NCBI GenBank assembly: GCA_030706685.1
Contig: JAUZOA010000003.1
Coordinates: 1-64,000, forward strand
Length of the DNA: 64,000 bases
Direction of reading: 5' to 3'
Origin: Bacteroidota bacterium
GTDB taxonomy: Bacteria > Bacteroidota > Bacteroidia > Chitinophagales > Chitinophagaceae
The notes beneath the pieces were generated by a model. The model was given only the letters and a program-made list of their open reading frames with translations, ran no database searches and had not been told where the DNA came from. Shown in pieces: positions 53,734 through 63,341 of the stretch. Position 1 is the first letter of the stretch; every line of letters starts with the position of its first letter. A program made the position numbers and the translations under genes.

Positions 53734-54549
53734 ATGAGCAGGGATAAAATAAAAGAGCATTATGCAAAGGAGGTGGAGAAAGACCGTCTCGAACTGGAAT
53801 TATTTAAGCTGGAAGGCATAAGGACCAAACAGATCATCAGCCGGTTCCTTACAGCCAAAAGCATGAACATCGCAGATATAGGAGGCGGAGCCGGATATTA
53901 TGCTTTCTGGCTTCAGGCAATGGGCCATAGTGTGACTATGATAGACCTCGCTCCAAAAAATATTGAGCTGGCGAATGAATACTCCCGGAAGACAGGCATA
54001 CAATTAACGAAATGCCAGGCGGGCGATGCGACAAGTCTTGACCTGCCCGATGATCAATTTGACCTGGTCCTTTTATTGGGCCCTCTTTATCATCTCATCA
54101 ATAAGGAAGAAAGGGTAAAAGCATTATCGGAAGCAAAGAGAATAGCGAAACCCGGAGGTTATATCCTGTCGGCGGTCATTTCGAGATACGCTTCACTCTT
54201 TGACGGGTTTAACAGAAATCTTATTGTTGACAACCGTTTTCAAAAACTGTTACTGGATGACCTGGATACCGGCATTCACGTAAATGAACCCGATCACTCT
54301 GAATACTTTACTACCGCTTACTTTCATACGCCTGCAGAAATAAAAGAGGAGGTCACGGAAAGCGGGCTGCAATTAGACAAATTAATCGCTGTAGAAAGTT
54401 TTGGATGGATCATCGACGGGTTCAGCGAAAAATCGCAAAACGAATCTTTCATGAAACTGCTTCATCAACTTATCAGTAAAGTAGAAACGAACGATGACCT
54501 TATCGCGATGAGTCCGCATATTATTGCAGTAGCGAAAAGAAGCGTTTAA
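53734..54549 (+). CDS. Class I SAM-dependent methyltransferase
   Basis: A 271-residue methyltransferase. Motif I is MNIADIGGGAGYYAFWL, motif II GHSVTMIDLAPKNIELA, then FDLVLLLGPLYHLINKEERVKAL and KRIAKPGGYILSAVISRYASL. The C-terminal part has the extra EYFTTAYFHTPAEIKEEV segment seen in small-molecule methyltransferases. The substrate is unknown. I start at MSRDKIKEHY; the extension to a TTG is unlikely. Confidence 0.85.
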   Translation: MSRDKIKEHYAKEVEKDRLELELFKLEGIRTKQIISRFLTAKSMNIADIGGGAGYYAFWLQAMGHSVTMIDLAPKNIELANEYSRKTGIQLTKCQAGDATSLDLPDDQFDLVLLLGPLYHLINKEERVKALSEAKRIAKPGGYILSAVISRYASLFDGFNRNLIVDNRFQKLLLDDLDTGIHVNEPDHSEYFTTAYFHTPAEIKEEVTESGLQLDKLIAVESFGWIIDGFSEKSQNESFMKLLHQLISKVETNDDLIAMSPHIIAVAKRSV

Positions 54550-54562
54550 CGGCTCAGTGTAA

Positions 54563-54656
54563 GAGTTCAACGAGTTCAAGAAGTTCAAAAGTTCATCCAG
54601 GCTGAAAATCTCCTTTTCTATTGTGTCTCTATAAAACTTGAACAACCCTTAAACGT
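54563..54656. repeat. GTTCAA-GA word repeat between convergent genes
   Basis: GAGTTCAACGAGTTCAAGAA and AGTTCAAAAGTTCA are faced by AAAACTTGAACAACC, a partial reverse complement. It sits between the methyltransferase and the DUF1501 gene. Confidence 0.5.
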
Positions 54657-56249
54657 CTACTCCCTCACTTTCAGCATCGACCTTACCTGCTGTATCGGTC
54701 CGTTTTGCAAACGGGCATAATAAACACCTGTAGGAAGCGGGCCGCTATCGAATGTCAGGGTATAAGTTCCGGGAGTATAATCCTGGTCGGTTAAAGTCCT
54801 GATCACACGACCGAGCATATCTATGATCTGCACCAACGTATGCCCGCCCTTTGTTTTGAACCTGATTGATGTGGATTCTGTAAACGGGTTAGGATAATTA
54901 GTAATGAGCTCCTCCCCTGCCGACTGGTTGGGATCATTGATACCGGTGGTGCGGCAACCTGCATCGCTCACTATGTTCAGGCTTTGAAAGTTCTGGAACA
55001 ATATCGTTTGTATGGTCGTTGACGGCACACAGAACCATTTTTCCAAAATGGATGCATAGATACTCCTGAAGTCATATTGCATGGGAATATTATCATTTAC
55101 TGTTGCGCCACCGGGTATGGTTGGATTTACACCCGTCATCCCCGGTATCGCCTGTTTACCGAATATAAACATCGGCGCGGCTGCTCCATGATCGGTTCCC
55201 AGGCTGGAATTGGATTTAATACGCCGGCCAAATTCGGAAAAAGTCATACCTATTACACGATCCTGTATACCGAGAAACTGGCAATCATCGGTAAATGCTT
55301 TAACAGCATCTGAAAGTCCTTTCAACAAATTAGCATGTGCACCGATAGTGGTATCGGCAGCGTCGGTTTGCGAAGCATGCGTATCAAAGCCGCCGGTGCT
55401 TACCATATATATTCGTGTTTTCAAACCACCTTTTACCAGGCGGGCAACGATCTTTAACTGGTCGGCCAATGAATTATTAGCGGGGTAGGCCGACTGCTGC
55501 GTTACAAGATTGGCTGAAGCCACTATACGTTGTGCATACTGATCGGTCTGGTTGGCGACGGTTCTTATATAAGTCAGTTCATATCCCATCGGGTTGTTGG
55601 GCGCGGGATCCAATACATTATTGATAAGATTATAAAAACTGGTTGGGTTCGTAATACTCATTCCCATATTCACACTGGGCCCCTGCAATGTCAATGAAGT
55701 AATGGAGCCTATCTGTATGGCCAGCGGATCGGGCATGGTACTGTTGGGGTAGCCAGTCGGGAAATTAGGGTATTCAGTATTCAGGTAACGTCCTGCCCAG
55801 CCTGAATTCACTACCTGGTCGGCAGCTGACCCGCTCATCCAGATATCTGTCGCGCGGAAATGGGAGAAGTTGGGTGAAGGATAGCCTACTGCCTGGACAA
55901 TATTCAGTTTATTCTCATTATATAAGGACTGCATTCCTGTCATAGCCGGGTGCAAACCGGATAAGGTATTTCCATTCAGCGGGAGGATCCGGTTTTGCGG
56001 GATAGCTACATTTGATCTTGCATTGTAATAGCTGCTGTAAGTAGAAACAGGGATCACCATATTCAAGCCATCATTGCCGCCACTGAGCTGTACGATCACC
56101 AATACATGGTCTGTATCAATGGTCGGGTTCATCAATGCCTGTAGCAATGGCGAATTGCTGTTAAATGCCTTTACCGAATAACCATCCACTATCGCGGGCA
56201 ATATAGCGGCAGCCGGCACTGTATTTCTCAGGAAGTCTCTTCTTTTCAT
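54657..56249 (-). CDS. DUF1501 exported protein with T9SS sorting domain
   Basis: A 530-residue exported protein. The N-terminus MKRRDFLRNTVPAAAILPAI resembles a twin-arginine signal. The body is a DUF1501 alkaline-phosphatase-like domain (VLVIVQLSGGNDGLNMVIPV, then GFDTHASQ and FSEFGRRIKSNSSLGTDHGAAAPMFIFG). From about 450 on there is a type IX sorting domain (NYPNPFTESTSIRF...LPTGVYYARLQ). It is paired with the DUF1800 gene upstream, 74 bases away. The joint role of such pairs is not known. Confidence 0.9.
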   Translation of the reverse strand: MKRRDFLRNTVPAAAILPAIVDGYSVKAFNSNSPLLQALMNPTIDTDHVLVIVQLSGGNDGLNMVIPVSTYSSYYNARSNVAIPQNRILPLNGNTLSGLHPAMTGMQSLYNENKLNIVQAVGYPSPNFSHFRATDIWMSGSAADQVVNSGWAGRYLNTEYPNFPTGYPNSTMPDPLAIQIGSITSLTLQGPSVNMGMSITNPTSFYNLINNVLDPAPNNPMGYELTYIRTVANQTDQYAQRIVASANLVTQQSAYPANNSLADQLKIVARLVKGGLKTRIYMVSTGGFDTHASQTDAADTTIGAHANLLKGLSDAVKAFTDDCQFLGIQDRVIGMTFSEFGRRIKSNSSLGTDHGAAAPMFIFGKQAIPGMTGVNPTIPGGATVNDNIPMQYDFRSIYASILEKWFCVPSTTIQTILFQNFQSLNIVSDAGCRTTGINDPNQSAGEELITNYPNPFTESTSIRFKTKGGHTLVQIIDMLGRVIRTLTDQDYTPGTYTLTFDSGPLPTGVYYARLQNGPIQQVRSMLKVRE

Positions 56250-56252
56250 AAG

Positions 56253-56325
56253 TTGTAGCTTTTAGCCTTTAGCTATTAGCTATTAGCCAGCTAAGGGCTA
56301 ACAGCTAATAGCTAACAGCTTTTTT
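56253..56325. repeat. TTAGCTATTAGC inverted word repeat
   Basis: The left arm (AGCTATTAGCTATTAGCC) and the right arm (GGGCTAACAGCTAATAGC) pair with few mismatches. It lies between DUF1800 and DUF1501 genes of the same strand. It is the same word family as at 49.15 kb. Confidence 0.7.
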
Positions 56326-57973
56326 AGGATAATTGGTATTCCGACAAATTCATCAGGTATTGATATAAAGATTTCAACCTTGTATTGATTATAGAAAAAC
56401 TGGCCTGGTCGGTCGGATTAACGATATAGGCATTCCAGGCATTGGTCCAATAGTAATCCTGGGTCTGGTTGCTCAGCAATATCTGTTCTTTTATTGTCTG
56501 CTTCGATGCCGTTGATAAGGGCACGCGATAGAGAATAGCCAGCGCGTCATCGATTAAACTATTCGGATCGGCCGGGTTGGACAATGTCTGGGTAAAAGCC
56601 ACCGCATCAATAATGATCTTCTTGCCATTGCGTGTATAGCCATTCGTGATCATGGTATCGGTAAACTGGTTGCGCTTGGGCAGTGTATCCGAGTTGATCC
56701 AGAGTTCATGAAACTGCGGCGCCTGGTAATAAGCAGGCCAGCCTGAAACGTTGGGAGGATCCCCTATATCCTGGTTTTGGCTGGCGAGCCAGTTATGGAT
56801 ATAGTTCCACATACCATAAGCATCGGCATATTCGGTAACCGTATTGGGAAATACAACGCCGAATTCGCGCAGGCAACTAATTACATTGTCTACCGGGCTT
56901 TTGATCAAACAGCTCTGGTTCAGCACATCAAAAAAATGTTCGCTATTGAACAGGGCGCTCAGCACCGGTTTCACATCATAATTATTAGTGCGGAAAATAG
57001 CGGCCAGCGGTTCAATGACATTGGTTTCTGTAGCAGCATCAATAGTATAATAAACAAACCAGCGGTAAAGGCAGCGTACAATAAATTTGGATACTTCGTC
57101 TTTGGTGAAGATCATTGCAATGAGATCATCCGTCTCCAGCGCCCCATTAGCGCCGGCCTGCCCGGTTACAACCGTATTGCCGTAATAAGAAGAGAACTGC
57201 TTATTGGTAGTATCATGTTTAGTCGGGTCGAAGTAAACGGTGAAGGTCGTGTTGTTGATTCGCCAGCCTGTTAATACTTTTGCCGCCGTTCTCACATCAT
57301 CTTCTGTATAGGCAACTGTCGGGCCTTTCCCTAATGTAAACAACTCCTGCAATTCTCTCGCATAGTTTTCATCGGGCGCTGAAGCCGTATTAAGATAACC
57401 GTTCAGGTAAATAAGCATACCCGGATCGGTCGTTACGCTTCTTACTAATTGTTTGAAATTACCCAGGCAATTCTGGCGAAGCAATGCATTGTGACCATAA
57501 ATAAAATGTGACAGGCCAATAGTATTTGTTTCCGTACCGAAATGATTAGCCCAGAATAAAGTCAGTTTTTCGCGGATGCTCCTGTCCTGGTTGATCATGA
57601 CGCCGGTCCACCATTTTTTGAAAGAAGCCCGGCGGGCGCTATTCAAAGTACCATCCGTGGTTGGATTGTTGACCCAGGTAGCGCCTGCTGCCACATTGGG
57701 GTCGGCGGTACCGGGGCTATAATCATTTACGGGTGGTGAAGGCAATGGAGCCGTCGGAGTAAGCAACTCATCCACAGCCTGGCTCGTCGTGAGCGCAAGG
57801 AAATAATTGGTATCAGCTTTGGTAGAACCAAATAAGGTCCGCTTTAAAAGATGCTGCACTTCATTTTTTGTCCAGGGACCTGCATAAGGATTGAGTCCTG
57901 ATTCTGTGCGGAAGGTCCTGGCGGGTGCAGGATTTTTTTTTCTCCTGGCGGTTAGAAAGTCACGTCTGTCCAT
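56324..57973 (-). CDS. DUF1800 protein
   Basis: A 549-residue helical protein of the DUF1800 family. Landmarks are NEVQHLLKRTLFGSTKADTNYFLAL, REKLTLFWANHFGTE, NYARELQELFTLGKG and DVRTAAKVLTGWRI, all typical. The start MDRRDFLTARRKKNP has an Arg-Arg pair but a weak hydrophobic part, so the export route is not clear. DUF1800 and DUF1501 genes are paired in many bacteria. Function unknown. Confidence 0.9.
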   Translation of the reverse strand: MDRRDFLTARRKKNPAPARTFRTESGLNPYAGPWTKNEVQHLLKRTLFGSTKADTNYFLALTTSQAVDELLTPTAPLPSPPVNDYSPGTADPNVAAGATWVNNPTTDGTLNSARRASFKKWWTGVMINQDRSIREKLTLFWANHFGTETNTIGLSHFIYGHNALLRQNCLGNFKQLVRSVTTDPGMLIYLNGYLNTASAPDENYARELQELFTLGKGPTVAYTEDDVRTAAKVLTGWRINNTTFTVYFDPTKHDTTNKQFSSYYGNTVVTGQAGANGALETDDLIAMIFTKDEVSKFIVRCLYRWFVYYTIDAATETNVIEPLAAIFRTNNYDVKPVLSALFNSEHFFDVLNQSCLIKSPVDNVISCLREFGVVFPNTVTEYADAYGMWNYIHNWLASQNQDIGDPPNVSGWPAYYQAPQFHELWINSDTLPKRNQFTDTMITNGYTRNGKKIIIDAVAFTQTLSNPADPNSLIDDALAILYRVPLSTASKQTIKEQILLSNQTQDYYWTNAWNAYIVNPTDQASFSIINTRLKSLYQYLMNLSEYQLS

Positions 57974-58424
57974 AAGCTTCTTGGTTTTGCGGAAGATTTT
58001 CTGTGATACTAAAAGTCCTGAAAAGTTTAACCCTTGCCGGAAATATCAAATATTAAGCCTTAAAATAATAAAGCGGGAAAATTCAGTGAAGGATAGTAAT
58101 ATTTCTTCGTAGTGATGAGTCAATGCGCTCAGAAAGAAACAATAGGAAATCACCCCGTTTGATAATCGGGTCACGATTTACCGGCTAATAAGGAAGCGTT
58201 CAGCGTAACCAGGCAAAGTCGCAGTTTGAAAATACTTATGTGGGCCACAGGAGGACCGCGGAGAAACAGAGAATCTCAGAGGATTCATGATAGTCTCTCT
58301 GTGGCACTTTTTGTCTCTGTGGTTCTTAGTTGACATATTTCAAACTGACCCATTACTTAAAATCTAGCCGCCGGATCTGGATAAACATAAGTTCATATCT
58401 TTAAAAATATTTTTTGTCCCGGAT
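57974..58424. other. Region between DUF1800 and DUF3788 genes
   Basis: This 451-base divergent gap contains an inverted CCACAG/CTGTGG repeat (annotated separately) and otherwise no gene or clear regulatory element. TATCTTTA about 30 bases before the DUF3788 start resembles a -7 box. Confidence 0.45.
58245..58323. repeat. Inverted CCACAG...CTGTGG repeat
   Basis: GCCACAGGAGGACCGCGGAG with AAACAGAGA is faced by TCTCTCTGTGGC and GTCTCTGTGG, so the region can fold back on itself. It belongs to the group of wordy junction repeats. Confidence 0.55.
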
Positions 58425-58871
58425 ATGGCAAGCGAGGCTAAAACTACTAGCATGGATAAAAGTGTCTTTACCAATAAGGCAAAAGCTCCAACAGAAAAGG
58501 ACCTGGTCAATGCTCTTGGTAATGCTTATCTCTTATGGCAGGACATTTTCAACTTTGTTTACTTAAAATATCCCGCTGCAACAAACGAATGGAATTTCCC
58601 GGGTGAAAAATATGGTTGGAGTTTCAGAATAAAAGATAAAAAGAGAGCAATTATCTATCTTTTGCCAAGGGACCAGTTTTTTAAAGTGGCACTTGTATTT
58701 GGACAAAAAGCTTTTGAAGAGATAATAGCCAGTAAAGTATCCGCTAAAATTAAAAGGGAACTGGAATCCGCCAAAGTATATGCAGAAGGCCGGGGAATAA
58801 GGTTGGAGGTAAAGGATAAAAAGATATTGAAAGATATTACCCGGTTGATTGAAATAAAGCTAGCCCATTGA
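58425..58871 (+). CDS. DUF3788 family protein
   Basis: A 148-residue cytoplasmic protein: FTNKAKAPTEKDLVNALGNAYLLWQDI, then ATNEWNFPGEKYGWSFRIKDKKRAIIYLLPRDQFFKVALVFGQKAFE, which is the family's core. Members are small, often in accessory regions, with a fold related to effector-binding domains; no function is established. An ATG nine codons in (MDKSVFTNKAK) is another possible start. Confidence 0.8.
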   Translation: MASEAKTTSMDKSVFTNKAKAPTEKDLVNALGNAYLLWQDIFNFVYLKYPAATNEWNFPGEKYGWSFRIKDKKRAIIYLLPRDQFFKVALVFGQKAFEEIIASKVSAKIKRELESAKVYAEGRGIRLEVKDKKILKDITRLIEIKLAH

Positions 58872-59006
58872 AGTATGGATAATAACTTGCCTGGCCCCGG
58901 TTTCGGTTGATCCAACCCGGAATGTCTCCGGGGAAGTCCTTTGGACAGCCCCGGGGCAAGCCATCAATGTTCGCGGCAAGTATTAAAAATATTGCCATTC
59001 AATCTT

Positions 59007-59525
59007 ATGACAGGCATAGAAATATTCAATTATACTGACTTATACAAAGAGCAGGTCGCTGATCTTATAGTACATATTCAGCAAAAGGAATTTAATGTTC
59101 CAATTGATTTAGAAGCACAGCCTGATTTAAAGGAAATCAGCAAATTTTACCAGGGCGGGAATGGGAATTTTTGGGTTGCCGTACATAATAATTTAGTTAT
59201 CGGAACGATAGCTTTATTAGACATTGGTAATATGCAAGGCGCTCTGCGAAAAATGTTTGTACATGCCGGCTACCGGGGAAAGCCATTTAAAGCGGGGCAG
59301 CTATTACTGAATGAATTGCTGCAATGGGCCAGGCAACAAAAATTTAATGAAATATTTTTAGGAACTACGGAAAAATTCATAGCAGCCCAGCGGTTCTATG
59401 AAAAGAATGGTTTCACAGAAATTAAAAAAGAACGATTGCCGGGTTCATTTCCTGTTATGCGCGTTGATGTTAAGTTTTACAGGTATGATTTGACCATTGA
59501 GCACCCGGATATACACTTAAATTAA
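59007..59525 (+). CDS. GNAT-family acetyltransferase
   Basis: A 172-residue GNAT protein. The domain runs from YTDLYKEQVADLIVHI through NFWVAVHNNLVIGTIALL, motif A RKMFVHAGYRGKPFKAGQLLLNELLQWA and the C-terminal AAQRFYEKNGF. In motif A the usual R/Q-x-x-G-x-G/A is RGKPFK, a slight departure. Acetyl-CoA is the expected donor and the acceptor unknown. I start at MTGIEIFNY. A GGCT-like gene follows. Confidence 0.88.
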   Translation: MTGIEIFNYTDLYKEQVADLIVHIQQKEFNVPIDLEAQPDLKEISKFYQGGNGNFWVAVHNNLVIGTIALLDIGNMQGALRKMFVHAGYRGKPFKAGQLLLNELLQWARQQKFNEIFLGTTEKFIAAQRFYEKNGFTEIKKERLPGSFPVMRVDVKFYRYDLTIEHPDIHLN

Positions 59526-59564
59526 TATACGCCGCCAATAAGCTACTCTTATAAAGCGGGTAGC

Positions 59565-59924
59565 ATGCTGGCCCAGCTTATGAAAGAATATCTTTTCTCA
59601 TATGGAACACTTCAAAAAGAAAAAGTTCAAATAAAACTATTTGGAAGAATATTGCAGGGCGCAAAGGATACCCTGGGAGGTTATAAAGTCTCCCCCATTG
59701 AAATTAAGGACGAATCATTTCTTTCAAAAGGTGAACAAAAAAATCAACTGATAGCTATTATTTCGAAGGATAAGAATGATTGTATTAAAGGAACTGTTCT
59801 GGAGATTACAGGAGAAGAGCTTTCGCTGGCTGATAAATATGAACCGGTTGATTACAAAAGGGTCAAAGTAATACTTGAATCCGGGAAAGAGGCATGGATA
59901 TATGCAGCGGTTGAAACACCCTGA
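59565..59924 (+). CDS. Gamma-glutamylcyclotransferase-like (AIG2) protein
   Basis: A 119-residue AIG2/GGCT-fold protein: LFSYGTLQKEKVQIKLFGR is the family's YGTL motif, followed by a barrel with GTVLEITGEELSLADKYEPVDYKRVKVIL, which provides the catalytic glutamate candidate (ADKYEP). The second in-frame ATG (MKEYLFSYGTL) is the more typical start. It is co-directional with the following epimerase. Confidence 0.85.
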   Translation: MLAQLMKEYLFSYGTLQKEKVQIKLFGRILQGAKDTLGGYKVSPIEIKDESFLSKGEQKNQLIAIISKDKNDCIKGTVLEITGEELSLADKYEPVDYKRVKVILESGKEAWIYAAVETP

Positions 59925-59952
59925 TATTTTAACAGGAAATCACGTCGAAAAC

Positions 59953-60933
59953 ATGAGAATATTAATTACAGGCAGCAGCGGGCATTTAGGGGAGGCATTA
60001 GCCCGCACAATGAATAAAATGGATTATGAAATAACCGGGATTGATATACTTCCATCGTCATTTACCAACAAAGTCGGTTCGATAACAGACCGGCGGTTTG
60101 TTAAGGAATGCATGAAAGGCGTGGACGCTATTCTCCATACAGCCACTTTACACAAACCACATATCGTTACGCATACTTACCAGGATTTTATTGATACGAA
60201 TATAAGCGGAACCCTGAATCTACTGGAAGAAGCAGCTGCAGCCGGGGTTCAAACATTTGTTTATACCAGTACTACCAGCACATTCGGAGATGCCCTGACA
60301 CCGCCGGAAGGATCACCGGCAGCCTGGGTGACAGAGGAAGTCATACCCATCCCTAAAAATATTTATGGCGTAACAAAAACCGCGGCGGAAGATCTGTGCA
60401 AACTTTTTTATCGTAATCACGGGCTTCCCTGCATCATCCTGAAAACATCGCGATTTTTTCCTGAAGAAGATGACCAGGAAAAAATCAGGCTGGAATATGA
60501 AGATGGCAATATCAAAACGAATGAATTCCTGTACCGGCGGGTAGATATAGAAGATGTTGTGAGCGCGCACCTGCTTGCTCTTGAAAAGGCCGGTTCAATC
60601 GGGTTTGGTCGTTACATTATCAGCGCCACCACTCCCTTTACCCATGAGGACCTGTTAAATTTGAATACAAATGCCCCGGGTGTAGTAAAACGGTTATTCC
60701 CTTTATATGAAGATATATATGCCCCGCGCGAATGGAAAATGTTTCCAAAAATTGAAAGGGTTTATGTTAATGCGTTAGCAAGAAAAGAGCTCGGCTGGCG
60801 CCCTCAATATGATTTTCGTTATGTTCTGGATTGTTTAAAGGCTGGTAATGATTGGCGCAGCCCCCTGGCCCGGGTAATAGGCATAAAGGGTTACCACCAC
60901 CTCGAATTTAAAGAAGGGCGTTACCCGGTATAA
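59953..60933 (+). CDS. NAD-dependent epimerase/dehydratase
   Basis: An extended SDR of 326 residues. It starts MRILITGSSGHLGEALARTM with the GxxGxxG dinucleotide motif, then DAILHTATLHKP, the active-site TSTTSTFG and YGVTKTAAEDL (YxxxK), and RVDIEDVVSAHLLAL. The frame continues upstream into the previous gene but the ITGSSG start is clear. The substrate could be a nucleotide sugar or related compound; no neighbours help. It begins 28 bases after the GGCT-like gene. Confidence 0.9.
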   Translation: MRILITGSSGHLGEALARTMNKMDYEITGIDILPSSFTNKVGSITDRRFVKECMKGVDAILHTATLHKPHIVTHTYQDFIDTNISGTLNLLEEAAAAGVQTFVYTSTTSTFGDALTPPEGSPAAWVTEEVIPIPKNIYGVTKTAAEDLCKLFYRNHGLPCIILKTSRFFPEEDDQEKIRLEYEDGNIKTNEFLYRRVDIEDVVSAHLLALEKAGSIGFGRYIISATTPFTHEDLLNLNTNAPGVVKRLFPLYEDIYAPREWKMFPKIERVYVNALARKELGWRPQYDFRYVLDCLKAGNDWRSPLARVIGIKGYHHLEFKEGRYPV

Positions 60934-61238
60934 AGACATCAATCAAGATACTGAGCCAGTTTGAAATGGTGATTTCATCCTGCACCTGCATGGCAAAGAA
61001 ATGCTGAGAATACAGTAAGTCTTTGTGTGAAATCAAAATGACCCTATAGCTTTTTTCCAACATAAAAAACAGGTTACCTTAGTCGTATGATCGGGCAAAA
61101 CTTTGAAGCATCGTTAGATTACAGCAAACGGCTTTCATTCGCCAAAAGAGAAAATGAATCCGGGCAATGATGCTATAACAACTGTGCCCGGGCTAATAAC
61201 AGTAGTGGCTATTTTACTAACGTTACGCTGAATTAAAC
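60934..61238. other. Intergenic region before the ankyrin gene
   Basis: About 305 bases without a clear gene. A 27-codon open frame at 61087-61170 is too short to judge. I see no repeat or terminator. Confidence 0.4.
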
Positions 61239-61982
61239 ATGGACTATTTACAAAAACTTATCGGTGAAATAGAGATTCATTCAGTGGAAGGTATCCGGGA
61301 ATGTTTCTCCAATGGAATCAGCCCCAATGATTACTTCAGGAATGAACCGCTTATTTACGAACTGACAAGTGAATATGGCAGAACTTCAAGGTTTAAAGAC
61401 TGCGTGAAGGTTTTTGTTGATTATGGTCTCCACTTTGACGACAAGGTTCTATTAGCTGTTTTACTGGATGATGCTTCGGCCCTCCGCGCACAAATGCAGC
61501 GAGATCCCGGAGCCGTGAAAAAAAAATACACGCTGCGATGTGCCTATACTCCTTTGTATGAAGCGACGCTGCTTCATATTTGCGCTGAATTCAATCATCT
61601 TTCCTGCGCGGAAGTTCTTGTTAAGCAGGGCGCCGATATCAATGCCAAAGCAGGGATTGACGAATATGGGTTCGGGGGACAAACGCCGGTTTTCCATACG
61701 GTGAATCAAAACTCCAATCATTCCATTGAAATGCTGAATTATCTTCTCGCCCAATCAGCCGATCTGCGAATAACTGTTGCAGGGCTTATCTGGGGTAAAG
61801 ATTATGAATGGGAAACCCTGGTTCCGTCTGTAAATCCCATCAGTTATGCCATGATGGGTCTTCTTCCTCAAATGCACCGGGATGAAATTACTATTTCAAA
61901 AATCGTTTGTCTTTTATTGAAGGCTGCTTATGGCATTGATTATGTGCCTCAAAATGTTCCCTGTGCCTATTTAAAGCGCTAA
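61239..61982 (+). CDS. Ankyrin-repeat protein
   Basis: A 247-residue soluble protein with degenerate ankyrin repeats, the clearest being TPLYEATLLHICAEFNHLSCAEVLVKQGADINAKA, followed by QTPVFHTVNQNSNHSIEMLNYLLAQSADL. The N-terminal part (VEGIRECFSNGISPNDYF) looks like a further repeat. It is likely a protein-binding module. No partner is evident. The same frame continues after the stop codon into a gene remnant. Confidence 0.75.
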   Translation: MDYLQKLIGEIEIHSVEGIRECFSNGISPNDYFRNEPLIYELTSEYGRTSRFKDCVKVFVDYGLHFDDKVLLAVLLDDASALRAQMQRDPGAVKKKYTLRCAYTPLYEATLLHICAEFNHLSCAEVLVKQGADINAKAGIDEYGFGGQTPVFHTVNQNSNHSIEMLNYLLAQSADLRITVAGLIWGKDYEWETLVPSVNPISYAMMGLLPQMHRDEITISKIVCLLLKAAYGIDYVPQNVPCAYLKR

Positions 61983-62102
61983 TACCGCGGCAATAGGAAA
62001 AAAGCAAAATATTATTACCAACAGCTATTGGCCGTCGCTAATTCACCTGCTTCATCCAGGCCCGAGCTTGCAATAGCAAGGCAATTTTTAAAAAATCATT
62101 AG
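61983..62102 (+). pseudogene. C-terminal remnant of a TPR-like protein
   Basis: Directly behind the ankyrin stop and in the same frame the DNA reads KAKYYYQQLLAVANSPASSR and PELAIARQFLKNH before a stop. This is like the tail of TPR-containing proteins rather than of an ankyrin protein. There is no start codon, so I take it for a gene end left by deletion. Confidence 0.35.
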
Positions 62103-62111
62103 CCGTTTTAA

Positions 62112-63278
62112 TTAAGAAAGGGAAATGAAAATGCTTTTAGGAAGCCTGGCATTCGTTACCGGCTCATATTGTATATTCTTTTGGAGCAGGGCAACTTTTT
62201 TATATTTTTCCTGAAGAAAGAACAGGACTTCCGTTGCCATACCTACTGAAAAATAATTCGCCGGGCAGGCATGCGCGCCTGACCCAAATGTCAAATGCTC
62301 ATGATTGTTGAACCTGTCAATATCATAAACAGCCGGGTGATTAAATTTTAAAGGGTCCCGGTTTGCCGCTGCAAGTACTATCAGCAGGGCCTGTCCTCTT
62401 TTGATCTCCGTATTTCCAAACAGAATATCATCCGCCGCTATCCGCCGGGTAGTATGAACGGGCGGATCGAATCGCAGTGTTTCAACAACTGATTTTTGAA
62501 AATAATCCTTACTCATAGGATTCTTTGAGGAGAGGTGATCATTATCAAGAATTTGCAGCAGGGAATTACTTAAAATTCCCCTTCCGGCATCATAACATTG
62601 AATAAATAACCCGATAAGGTTGACTACATACAATGAAAGAATTGCATCAACTGCCGTTTCACATTTTTCAGCATGATCGGTAATAAGCTTTTTATAAAAA
62701 GGCAGGTCAAGAAGATGCTTTTCTGTAATAGCATATACCTCTTTTGAAGTCTCATTTAAAACAGCTACTTGCTCCGGGGTTTTAGCCGGTGACATTATTT
62801 TGACAAGATGTTCGATATTATCCGCAATAAAATCGCAATCTCCTTCTTTAAAATCAAAGCTTTTTAAAACCAGCATCAGCGGTAGTTTCTTGCACACTTT
62901 ATCTACCCAGTCTATTTCCCGGCGGGGAGCGTCTCTTTCAAGCGTAGCAGCGAGTATATCCGCAGTGACAATGGCTTTTCTTTTTTCAAAAAGCAGCCTG
63001 ACGATTTGTTTGGCCACTTCATGTTGCAATCCATTGCTTAGCCTCGCCAGCTTGCCGGTGATCCGCAGAGAATATTCATTAAGCCCGTCTTTGTTATTGG
63101 GGTTTACATCCGGTATCCTGGTAAGCGGGTTGACCAGGGCCGCCTTACAGTTTTCATAAGAGTAAATTGCCCAAAGATTGTTGGCTTGATCCCAAAAGAC
63201 AGGGTTTTCTTTCAGCATTGTTTCATAAATCGCATAGGGATCCCTGACAGCTGATTGCAGAAATAAAGTTGCAGTCAT
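62112..63278 (-). CDS. Cytochrome P450-like protein with altered active-site motifs
   Basis: A 388-residue soluble P450. The ExxR pair is E266/R269 (VVETLRFDPPVHTTRR) and the haem-binding loop is FGSGAHACPA with C338 as the expected thiolate ligand. Two departures: the glycine two residues after the Cys is Ala/Pro (CPA instead of CxG), and helix I reads LIGLFIQCYDAGRGILSN, without the acid-threonine pair used for O2 activation. It may use peroxide or be a non-monooxygenase form. I start at MTATLFLQ. It is divergent from an ArsR-like gene 63 bases away. Confidence 0.85.
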   Translation of the reverse strand: MTATLFLQSAVRDPYAIYETMLKENPVFWDQANNLWAIYSYENCKAALVNPLTRIPDVNPNNKDGLNEYSLRITGKLARLSNGLQHEVAKQIVRLLFEKRKAIVTADILAATLERDAPRREIDWVDKVCKKLPLMLVLKSFDFKEGDCDFIADNIEHLVKIMSPAKTPEQVAVLNETSKEVYAITEKHLLDLPFYKKLITDHAEKCETAVDAILSLYVVNLIGLFIQCYDAGRGILSNSLLQILDNDHLSSKNPMSKDYFQKSVVETLRFDPPVHTTRRIAADDILFGNTEIKRGQALLIVLAAANRDPLKFNHPAVYDIDRFNNHEHLTFGSGAHACPANYFSVGMATEVLFFLQEKYKKVALLQKNIQYEPVTNARLPKSIFISLS

Positions 63279-63341
63279 TGGTAAAATTGTCCTGCAAAAT
63301 AAAGTAGCTTTATACTCATACGTTTCACTCTGCACTTAACT

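Noticed and set aside
61087-61170. 27-codon open frame starting MIGQNFEASLDYS
   Set aside because: The start faintly recalls relaxase N-termini, but it is too short and there is no further mobilisation gene.
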